Below, piece after piece: positions 22,601 to 34,600 of a stretch of DNA of 64,000 nucleotides; within the stretch, counting starts at the first letter, position 1, and each line of letters starts with the position of its first letter. The stretch is taken from contig CM041292.1 of assembly GCA_023052935.1 (NCBI GenBank), positions 90,627,169 to 90,691,168 on the forward strand, written 5' to 3'. This stretch comes from Piezodorus guildinii. Lineage: Eukaryota > Arthropoda > Insecta > Hemiptera > Pentatomidae. Both the position numbers and the translations under genes were made by a program. Below the pieces are notes generated by a model. The model was not told where the DNA came from. It did not search any database and saw nothing but the letters and a program-made list of their open reading frames with translations.

Positions 22601-25600
22601 GAATAAAGAGGAGAACTGGCAGGATTTCGGGGAGGCACAGTTTTAACAATTTAACAGGAATTCCATCATAACCAAATGATTTGGTTCTGGATTTCAACAT
22701 AGGAAATTAGGTCACTTGGAGAGATGTCACAGAAATAAAAATTATCAGGATTAAATGATGAGAAGGTGGAGAAGAACAATTAGAGGATGGAGATAAAAAG
22801 TAAGAGTTTAATTCATCAGGAGAAATCTGTGGGTCACGTGAGGAAGAGGATTTGCAGAAAGAGAGCTTACGGAGGATTTGCCATTTTGTTTTTGAGTCAG
22901 GAGCTGAGGATAGGGCTTCTTGAAAGTAATTGGGTTTTGCACAATTGATAGTTGTCTATGTCAAGTTACGGAGTGCCCTAAACGCTTGATAGTCGTAAGT
23001 CCAAGAAGTGTGGGGTGGCTGAGTGGGTTAGTGCGCGTTGCCTAGCTACAGATGGCCAAAAACTTGTGAAACCAAATAATTACGAGTTCGAGTCTCGGTG
23101 GTGAGGGGCTTTTATCTCGGCATTTATCTCCCTCCCACACCCCCTGGTCCGAGAAACCCCAGTATAGCCTTCAAAGGCTAGGTAGGGGTGAATAAAAATA
23201 AAAAATAAATGAAGATTCCTTTTATTTATTTATTTTTTTTTTTTTTTTTGTTCACCCCTACCTTGCCTCTTTTGGGTTGGAGGTTTCTTGGGCCAAGGGA
23301 TGAGTATGAGTTGTTCAAATTCTTTTATCAAGTTGCTGGTCAACGTGCGGACTGTTCACACACTGTCCTGCTCAACCCTTCCCCCACCTCCCATCCAAAT
23401 GAAGATCCATCTTCTGCTTCAGATGAAAGTGGCTGAAGCAGTACTGGAGAAGAGCGACCTACTCAATTTTGTTTGTATCTGCCATGCCTAGAATGTTATA
23501 AAGAATTCTGACATCTACCTAAATCTTCAAATTTATATTTTTACTATTTTGTTTTTTCAATTGTGAAATCTTCACATTTATTGATTTCCCTTATTTTATT
23601 TTTGTACTTATAACATGTTTTAAAAAAAAATCTATATCTGTAAAAGAAAGTCACCATTCACTCACTTATATGTTCATCAGAGTATCTAAAAAATTACTAT
23701 GGTTTTTAAGCTGAAATTATTAATGGAGCTTCCCCTTACTGCTGAAATGAGACTGGTTTTGGAAAAGTTTATTCTGTTAGTGGTTGAAAAAAAAATTATT
23801 TCTAAAACCTTTTTTTAAAATTGTTTCTTGAATAAATCAAAACCTATACATCTACAAGGTTCCAGGAGGGCAGAATTTGAAGTTGTTATTGATGCTGTAG
23901 AGAAACCAGAAGCTGAACCTTAAGATGGTCATAGTGCGCCAACCACAAGCTAGGTAGCTTTGGTTATTGCGGGTTTGATAAGTGTGACATAATTGTTCAC
24001 AGAACAGATACCAAATTTTTACAGATCTGAGAAACTCATTGTTCATACCAAGCTCTCCAATATCCTCATTTTTCTGCTGTGCAGAAGATGGCCATTTTAT
24101 AAAAAATTCACAATATGGGCCAATATCTGAAATCCCTCATGCGTTAAACAGTTTCTGCCTTTATCCAAGATCTTCCAAGAACCATCTATCACTGTAACTA
24201 TAACTTAGACTCTGGAATCTTTTAAGTATATTTATTTTTATCTTCTTCTAAGTTATTAGTAGCCTTTTGATAATAGTGAGGAAGACCCAGATAGGTTCAT
24301 TGTCTGGGTTAACTTTAATAAATCAAGGTTAAACACTTTGAAAACTGAGGCCACCCTAATCAGTTCCAATAACATGCTTAGACCTATTTCCATTCTTCCA
24401 GTTATAGATAAGCCTTACTATGACTGCGGTATATGGTAAGTTTAAACTGCAAAGAACTTAAACAAATGAAAACACTTAAAAATAACCTCAGTGTTGATTT
24501 TATTTTCTGTTTCCATTTTCTAATCATATTTCTGCTTCTTGTGTATTATTAGAATTCCATAATTATTCTTTAAACCTTTTTTTTTTTTTGTTAGGTGACT
24601 TAGTGATAATTACTAAGGATTTACCACATGAAAAGTTCAAGAGGGATGGTGTTAATTTACATATGGAGGTCTCTTTAGATCTTTACCAGTCTCTTGAAAA
24701 GCTGATTGTTGAATTGAAAACATTAGATGACAGAGTAATTCGTTTTGCTATAACTGATGTTATTTCGTAAGTTACTGAAATCAGTCCATGTTAATTGTAA
24801 TTTTCTATTTCTGTTGTTTTTTATTTTTTTAATTCTAGAATTTGATAGATACCTCTCTCTATTAAATCCCATCAAATCTAAATTGTTATGGTTCAAATTT
24901 ACTCTGAGGTTTTTTAGATTATCTTTTAATTTATCATTTACTACAATTGTATTTGACCTTTTCTGTTTTCACCATGCTATTAGTTTAATATTTTGTTAGC
25001 CATTTTTCAGATATGTAAATAATTGAAGTATAATTATGTAATTTGAGGTTCCTTATTTGTAGTCAAGAATAATTTTAAAACTGAGAAACATTAAGTATTT
25101 CCCTGTGTTGTTACCATTCATCTGGCATCAGTATAATTTTGACACCTGATAAAATTGTAATCCTTTTTACTTTCACTTACTATATATAGTAAGGGAAAGT
25201 ATTGCGATCGTGAAAATTTTCAAATTCCAGTTTTCAACGGAAATACACATTTTAGGGGGGTCCCCTGAGTCCAAATAACCAAGTCCCGCAAAAAGGTCTG
25301 TGTGTGTGTGATAACTCCCGGGCGGAAACGGTAAGTCCTATGAAACTGAAATTTCATATTTAAGACAAATCTATGCCCGAGACGTTACAAAACCTTTTTC
25401 ATCAAAATGAGCTTACCATAAGAGCCACTTTATACCATGCATTTTGCACATTTTTTTGATTTTCTCGAAAACGGTTCTGACGATTTTGATTAAACTCACT
25501 ATATCGATGTAAAATTTAATAGGCTTTAATATCATTTAGGTTTCATTCGGATAAAAATGGTCTGACTAAATGCCGATATTTTAAATTTTATTTCTCTAAA

Positions 25601-28600
25601 GTACCTTTAATTTTGTTGATTCTATAAAAATAACTATATTATCTTGTTACCATTGATGAAAAACAGGTAAATATATAAATTGAATGAATTCGATACCCAA
25701 CTAAAAAAGAAAACAGAAAAAATATTTTTTTAATGCAATTTTTTGTTTTTTAACATAAGAGCAGTAATATACATGTATGATGTACTGTTGGAAAGCTAAA
25801 GATTGTAGAAAAAATATTGTCTTATACTCAAGCTTTTAAAAGTTAATAGAGAGTGATGAAAAGAAGAAAAAACTAACTGATTATCTATACTAATACTATA
25901 AAGCTGAAGAGTTTGTTTGTTTATTTGAACGCGCTAATCTCAGAAACTACTGATTCTAATTGAAAAATTCTTTTTGTGTTGGATAGTCCATTTATCGAGG
26001 AAGGCTATAGGATATATAAACATCACGCTGCTACCAATAGGACCGAAGAATCAGTCGAAAATCTGGGAAAAAACGGGGAAAATTTGGAAGAAAAAAAAAA
26101 CCTCGCTTCCCAATGATTCCAAATGATTTACCTTTTATTTTTAAATAATTCAATTTCCCGTTAATTTATATTTTTCCATTTAAACACGTAGGAATAGATT
26201 TAGGTCGAGATCGGGTTGCGGAGAAAATCAGTATGTTCTTCTGCCACAAGAAAATAAAACTAAAAATGTCATTTACGCAGAAGTACTTTAAAATATATTC
26301 TTTTAAAAACTTCTTAATAGCAATCATAATAACAGAAATTGATGCAGACGAAGTCGCTTTAGAATCTATTATAAAGCTAGAGAGTTTGTTTGTTTGTTTG
26401 AACGCGCTAATCTCAGAAACTACTGGTTCGAATTGAAAAATTCTTTTTGTGTTGGATAGTCCATTTATCGAGGAAGGTTATAGGCTGTATAACATATGCT
26501 GCGACCAATAGGACTGAAGAATCAGAGGAAAATATGAAAAAAAAACGGGGGAAATTAACCTCGCATCCCAATTATTCCAAATGATTTACCTTTTAATTTT
26601 TACATAATTCAATTTCCCGTTAATTTATTTTTCGCCGTAGCAATTAATAAATCACAGGAGTAAACATTTAAACACGTAGGAATCGGAGAAAATCAGTATG
26701 TTCTTCTGCCACAAGAAAATAAAACTAATAATGTCATTTACGCAGAAGTACTTTAAAATATATTATTTTAAAAACTTGATAATAGCGATCATAATAACAG
26801 AAATTGGCAACAGCTAGCTCGAAAAACCGGGGCAATTATTCATCTTTGAGGGCTTCCGTTGTTTTTTTAAACCCGCTGTTCTCAGGAACTGCAAGATGCA
26901 AGGAGTTGCAGGAACAACTGCTAGATCAAACTGAAAAATTCTTTTTGTGTTGGATAGTATATTTGTCAAGGAAGCCTTTAAGCTATATAATATTACGTTG
27001 CGATCAATGGGAGCGAAGCATCAGTGAAAGATATTCATATTTGAGGGCTTCCATTGAGTGCGCTGCCAAAACGGTTCAAGTTACCCAAAAATATGTATGA
27101 AAGAATTATTCCTCTTTAATTGATAAAAAAAAAAAAATGTCCGCGACAGTATATCTTTTAAGATCGACTCATTATAACCATTTTTATACTAATCATTGCC
27201 AATGATTTACCAAAGAGTTTTATTAACATAATAATATTAATCCTTATCCAAAGGATCAAAATGTGATGTTGATTAAGAGTATCTCATTGTGAACAAAATT
27301 GTCCGTGACATCACTTAATTTCAATTAGCATCTTAGAAGACACTACAATTTTAAAATAACTCCGCAACAAAATTCACACGCTCGCATGTTGCGCAAGACA
27401 AGACGATGCTCTTGCCGGTGGACGAGGGGGAGGCGTTTTCACAATAATAAACACTTATTTTGTTTTGATGTAGATAATACGAGTACGTGACATCTACATA
27501 ATTATTTTTATTAGGTTAGGTTTTTGTTTACTAAAGCATACGGTTACCTTATTATCTATAGTTTACCTTATAGATTTTTTTTGCGTTTTCGGAAGTCATT
27601 TTACGGAAATTTCTTTGACATATATTTTATCCGATTTACGTACCAGAAGCAGGTATAAATAATTTAGTGCCTTATTATTCACCTTACGTTTGTTTTTCTC
27701 GATCACAAGATACGGTTTGGTTAAGTTTTAATTTCCTTAAGTTTTAATTTTTTCGTCACTATAATGCCTAGAAAAAGAACTTGGCTATCTCGGCAGACTG
27801 CTGCTGCAAAGTGGCTGAGACTTTTTCGCACATATGAAACAACGGATGAAAATGTGCATAGGTTGGCTACTCAACGAGCAATCAATGAACGAAACCTTAC
27901 TAGGGAATCAATCCCTGAACGTTCTCAACGTTTGGCCTCACAGAATTCTCGAATTTCGGCGAACCGACAACGGGAATCAATCGCTGAACGTTCTCAACGT
28001 TTGGCCACACAGAATTTTCGAACTTCGGCGAGCCGACAACGGGAATCAATCGCTGAACGTTCTCAACGTTTGACCTCACAGAATTCTCGAACTTCGGCGA
28101 GCCGACAACGGGAATCAATCGCTGAACGTTCTCAACGTTTGATCTCACAGAATTCTCGAACTTTGGTGAACCGACAATGGGAGTCAAGCGCTGAACTTTC
28201 TCTACGTTTAGCCTCACAGAATTTCCGAACATTGGCAAACCGCGAACGGGAATCAAGCGTTGAATGTTCCCATCGATTAGCACAGCAAAATGCACGATCG
28301 GCAAGGAATAGAACTCGCAGGCAACATAATTTATTGAATTCTGCATTCGCTTATGATTGTACCCTTGACTATGCTGAGCGAAATGATATTGATATTGGCA
28401 GAATGGATAAAATATGCAACTTATGCCAAGCAAAAAAATGGGCGACTGAAGCTTCTGGACTGTGTTGTAGTGGTGGCAAAGTAAATATACCTAAAATTCC
28501 TGAACCAACATCAGTTTTTAAAGAACTGATATTAGGCTCGCATCCATCCTCAAAGCATTTCTTAAATCACTCAAGACAATATAATACACTTTTTCAGATG

Positions 28601-31600
28601 ACTTCATTTGGTGCCAAAGAAATTCGTGAGGGAAACTTTATGTCTACTTTTAAAATCCATGGGCAGGTTTATCATTTGATTGATGATTTACTTCCAGCTG
28701 AAGGTGTACAACCCGAATTTTTGCAAATATATTTTGTTTCTCATGCAGATCAGGTATCCTTGTGCTCAAATTTAAACCCAACCTTGCAAATTGATCTTAT
28801 CTACGCTCTCCAAACATATCTTCACGATCATAATATCTATATTCACAGTTTTAAATACAATCTTGAATGTAGACCAACAAATGATTTTAGGCTTATTATT
28901 CATGCTGATCTTATTAAATGTATGATGCTGATATTATTCATGTATGAAACCTCCTAACGAACATCGAGGTCGGTATAATGCGCCAATAGTAGAAGTAGTT
29001 GTTCTATTGGTAGATGAAGACAAAGGTCCCCGCGATATTGTTTTGAATTCGAGAGATGGTCGACTTCAACGAGTTTCTGAAGTTCATAGATCTTATGACC
29101 CACTTCAATATCCTTTACTGTTTCCCTTCGGAAATGATGGATACTGTATTAATATTCCCCAGCAGAATACTCCTGCTAGATCTAAAACTGTATCATGTAT
29201 GCAGTTTTATGCATTTAGACTCATGGTGAGAATAAATGACTTTGACAGCATACATTATTTCAAAGGATTATTCAACCAATATTGTGTTGATATGACGGCA
29301 AAAATGATTTCTGAGAGGCTTGACTTTATCAAAAGAAACCAAAAAAAAATTGAGAGCAGAAGAGTATATTCATTTAAGAGATGATGTGGTTAATGATGGT
29401 AATATAGATGCTTCTAATATTGGCCAGCACGTAATTTTGCCGTCGTCATTTACAGGATCCCCAGGCATATGAATGAAAAACGTCAAGATGCCATGACATA
29501 CGTCAGGAAGTTTGGAAGGCCAGATCTCTTTATCACATTCACATGTAACTCCGAATGGCAAGAAATAAAAATTGAGTAATTACCCGATCAAAATTCTTAC
29601 GACAGACATGATTTGGTTTCTAGAGTGTTTCATTTAAAACTCAAGAAAATAATAGACCTTCTAACGAAGAAAGGTATCTTTGGACCATCGAAAGCGTTCG
29701 TTTACAGTGTAGAATGGCAAAAAAGAGGTTTACCTCACGCCCACATTTTATTGTGGCTGGCTAATAAATTACAACCAGATTTTATAGATGCAATATTGTC
29801 AGCTGAAATACCTGACAAACAACAAGATCTAATTCTTTATAATATTGTCATAAAAAATATGATACATGGTCCTTGCGGATTTCACAATCCTACCCTCACC
29901 ATGTATGAAAGAAAACATTTCTTCTAAAAAGTACCCAAGGCATTTTATATCTGAAACAGAAACCGGGAATGACGGTTATCCAAGCTACAGGCGTAGGACT
30001 CCAGATAATGGTGGAAACACAGCAATAATTCGTGTCAAAGGTACAGAAATCAGCGTGGATAATAGATGGGTTGTTCCCTACAACTCAGTGCTATCACGAA
30101 GTTTTAATGCACACATTAACGTAGAGTTTTGTCAATCGGTCAAAGCTATTAAGTATATATGTAAGTATATTCATAAAGGTTCTGATCAAGCCACATTTTG
30201 TTACAAAATAATAACGATGAAGTACAAAAATATCTAAATGGTCGCTATATAAGTTCCTCGGAAGCTCTCTGGAGAATTTTCCAATTTCCTATTCATGAAC
30301 GTTTTCCGGCAGTCGTTCATTTAGCAGTTCATTTGGAAAATGGACAAAGAGTTTATTTTTATAATAATGAAAATCTCCAAGATCGTGTCAACAATCCTTC
30401 ATTAACGACACTTACAGCGTTCTTCGATCTTTGCAAAATAGACGATTTTGCAAAAACCCTTTTACATCACGAAGTACCCCAGTATGACGTATGGGAAAGA
30501 AATTCATTTTCTAGAAGAAGGTGTGGGCAAGATGTTAAAGGATATCCAGGTGTAAAAGAAGACTCAACTTTGGGCCGTGTCTACAACATTCATCCAACAC
30601 AAACTGAATGTTATTATTTAAGAATGTTACTGCAACATGTTCGCGGTCCAATGTCGTTTGAACATCTAAGGACCTTTAATGGTGTTATTTTCCAAACTTA
30701 TCAAGGCGCTTGCAAGGAATTAGGTTTACTGGAGGGAGATGAACATTGGCAAAATTCCATGTCAGATGCTGTCATGTCCGAGTCAGCCACAAAATTGAGA
30801 GAATTATTTACCATCATCCTCATATTTTGCCAGCCATCTGACCCTTTAGAGTTATGGAATAAATTTCGTAATGATTTATGTGAAGATATATTAAAAAGAA
30901 TGCGTAATGAGAATCAGGATATGACATTAGCATATAGTGATGATGTATACAATGATGGACTCATCATAATTGAAGATAAGATTCATGAAATTTGCGATAA
31001 ATCATTAACTGATTTTGGGCTTCCATCCATCAAAAAGGAATGATTCATATAAAAATTTGGATCCGTTAGAAGTAACGTTGCGAAAGCCGTATGATCTAAA
31101 TGAATTAAATGAGTACATTGCTGAAAAAGAACCAAAATTAGTTGATGACCAGATGGCGGTGTACAATCGTGTTATGCACAGTGTTCGTTTCAATGAAGGA
31201 AAAATATTTTTTTTGGATGCTCCAGGTGGAACCGGCAAGACTTTCATAACTAATCTGATATTAGCCAAAGTAAGGTCTCAAGGAAAACTAGCTTTGGCAG
31301 TAACGTCGTCAGGAATCGCTGCAACTTTATTAGTAGGTGGACGCACGGCTCATTCCACTTTTAAACAACTAACTGTGTCTTTATAGAAAGATAGCGTGTG
31401 CTCTATTCGTAAAAATGGCCGTTTGGGAAAGGTTTTGCAAGACGTCACTTTAATAATCTGGGATGAATGTACCATGATCCATAGAGCTCATGTAGAGGCT
31501 CTAGATAGGACTCTTAGAGATATAAGAAGCTGTGATAAAATCATGGGTGGGATTACTGTTATGTTTGCTGGGGATTTTCGACAAACTTTGCCGGTAATAG

Positions 31601-34600
31601 TAAGAGGAACTAGAGCAGACATTGTAAAGTCTTGCCTTAAAAGTTCCCCATTATGGAAGTTTGTTCATACCTTAAAACTATTTACGAATATGAGAGCACA
31701 TTTTGGGGGAGGTAGTGCATATTTTTCTTCAAAGTTACTTTTAATAGGAGACAGCAAAGTACCTGATTGTGAAAATAAAATTGAAATTGATCACGATTTA
31801 GGAGAAAGAGTGACTAGCATTGAAAATTTAATATCAAAAGTTTACCCTGATATAGCCGAAATGGAAAATAAAGATTATCAAAGGATGTGTCAAAGGGCAA
31901 TATTGGCGGCGAGAAACAGCAGCGTTGGCGAAATTAACGACCTAATTTTAACTAAACTTCCAGGAGATACAGTTACCTACACATCTATTGATAATGTAAT
32001 GGTTCATTACCCACAGGAGTTTCTTAATTCTTTAAACCCAAGGCTTCTCCCACATTCCCTCAAGTTAAAACTAGGTGCCCCAATAATTTTACTTAGAAAT
32101 CTTAAACCACCAAATTTATGTAACGGGATCCGACTTCAAGTCAAATTTCTTCGCGATAATGTGATCGCTGCAATAGTTTTGACTGTCCCAGAAGTTGGTC
32201 AAACAGTGCTTATTCCTCGCATCCCAATGATTCCAACAGATCTACCTTTCAATTTTAAAAGAATTCAGTTTCCTATTAAGTTATCTTCTGCCTTAACAAT
32301 TAACAAATCACAGGGGCAAACATTTAAAGAGGTAGGAATCGATTTGCGTCAAGACTGCTTTACACATGGCCAGCTATATGTAGCCTTACCAAGATCGGGT
32401 TGCGGAGAAAATCAGTGTGTTCTTCTGCCACAAGCAAAAACAACTAAAAATATCATTTATTCAGAAGTCCTTTAAAATATATTCTTGTAAAAAAACTTCC
32501 AAATCACTATCATTTTTTTTTTTATCTTCAAATTTTGTTTATGTACACCTTTCAATGAATGTTGACAATCAGCGAATTAGATAAAGGTCTGGCGTAGTAG
32601 GCATGATGGAAATCACGATTATAATACAAAAATTAACGCGGACAAAGTCGCGGGCAACAGCTAGTTTTAGATAATAATATAATAGATTTTTTAATAAAAC
32701 ACATGTTTCTATATAAATTCAATTTAATTAATTCTTTAATAGTTTCATGTATTTTTATCTCTAACTGTATTTGAAAATTCTTTCATTGATTTTAAAAATC
32801 AAGGTAAGTGAAACTCATGTGTTGCCCGCACCAAGTTTTTACTTATAAATGTTGGTAATTTAAAATTTATTGGTTTTATAAAATTACATTGATATTTAAC
32901 TTTTATTATTTATATTGAAACCCTTCATTGTCCGTGGATTACTACAGTAGTCTCAGCGCGCCATCCCCTGTGGACCATGGACTACTATAGCAGGCCGGTG
33001 AAAGGTGGGCCCCATGGACCATGGACTCCACTATATTAGCTTTGCTTCTCTAGCTTTCAAGTCCATTAGCTACTGTGGTATCCCAGTTTCTAGAACCATC
33101 TAGTGGTCTGGTTTACAATGTGAAGTACATTTCTTTGACTACAGATGTTGTACCGATCCACTTTTGGCTATATTATTGAGATTGAGGCCATAATACTGAG
33201 AGCAGCTTTCTATGCAATTGCATATTTTGTTTAGAGCCTCTGAGCGTCCCAGAAATCAATTTCCTATCCGAATCATGTATCTAGGATACTACTGGTTAAA
33301 TTGTATATTGCATATTTGAAGAATTTTGCATAAATTTGCATAATTAAAGAATTTTTACAAACACGTATCGAATATTTTGTTCAATATATCTGATTGTAAC
33401 AATAAGTTTTAAAAGAAAGAATAAAATAAATAAGTCAAACTCAATGACACTATAGGGATTATTGCCTAGAGCAATGATAAGGTGCTGTCAACAATATTCC
33501 TGGGACAAGTCAATTCTATGGTCAACTAATCACACACTGAATGTGATTATAGTACTATCCAGAAAAATCGCATTTCGCTTTTTGAGGGATAAAATTTAAT
33601 ATAGGAGCACGATTCCCAATTTAAATTTAATTTTTTTGTTTTGACAAGTTTTGTTGTATATCTCTGTATGTACTGATGAAATATACTGCATATTTCACTG
33701 TTTTTAGCTCCATAAAACTTGCATATTTCACTCTTCTTGTGAGGACTCTGAAATTAATGTTTCCATTGGAAGTACTCCTAAGGTTGGCAGAGAATTAAGG
33801 CATCTAAAAATTAAGAGACCTCGGAAGATTCCTCTGATGAAGAGGGAGTACAAGATAAAAAAAGAAAATTGGAAAAAGGTCTAAAGTGGTCAAAAAATCT
33901 ATTAGTCCAATTATTGACGATTTTAACCTGTTGTTTTCTTGGTCATAAACAGAATTGAATGAGTGCAGTTTTCCTTTTTTTTTTTTTTTCAATATATCTA
34001 AATTCGAAAATAGTTCAATTTATTTGTGACCAATCAAATTTAAATTATAACCAAAGGAAAATAAGCAGGTATCACAAAGGCCGAGTGGACAATGGTGACA
34101 CCAAATGAAATTTTTTTTTTTTTTTGATAATATCTTTCTCATGACACAAATTAAAAAGTTATCATTTCAAGAATATTGGAGTAATGACTGGCTATTGGTA
34201 ATACTGAATTTTTCCGAGTTGTTTTCGAGAAATAGATTTTTGACATTTTTGAGAATGCTGCATTTTGGTGACAAATCTTTACCACACAGAGGCGATATTT
34301 TGGTGAAGATAAGAAGAATTATCGAGCACTTTAGGAAATCATCCAAAAAAAATTGTATCCCTTTAAAAATCTGACCATTGATGAAAGCCTGGTGTGATTC
34401 AAAGGCAGGCTAAAATTTAAACAATATATATCGGCTAAGCATAGCCGATTTGGTATAAAAATTTTCATTTTGTATGATTGTGTTATAGGTTATATTTTAG
34501 ATTTCATTATTTACGCTGGTTCAAGTGCTGACGTAAATCAGCATGGCTTAGGTCTTTCCAGTGACGTTGTTTCAACACTATTAGACCCCTATTTACAAAA

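Larger units (their letters stand above)
26818..32664 (+). mobile_element. Autonomous-type Helitron, decayed
   Basis: Contains a degenerate 5' end, where TTTTTGTGTTGGATAGTATA is shared with the upstream units, then a broken RepHel gene. The 3' terminus is CGCGGGCAACAGCTAG at 32664, followed by T. Insertion between A and T without target duplication is the Helitron signature. The whole cluster (25884-32664, 6.8 kb) sits inside a family R repeat within the 13.1 kb fifth intron of the DNAJB13-like gene. Confidence 0.85.

Noticed and set aside
22990..23100. tRNA-Ser/Leu gene
   Set aside because: The promoter boxes fit, but the sequence continues into a SINE body with an A-rich tail and the acceptor stem does not pair.
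27900..28433. 177-codon minus-strand frame as an antisense gene
   Set aside because: It is the complement of the 72-bp Helitron coding repeats; openness follows from repeat composition.
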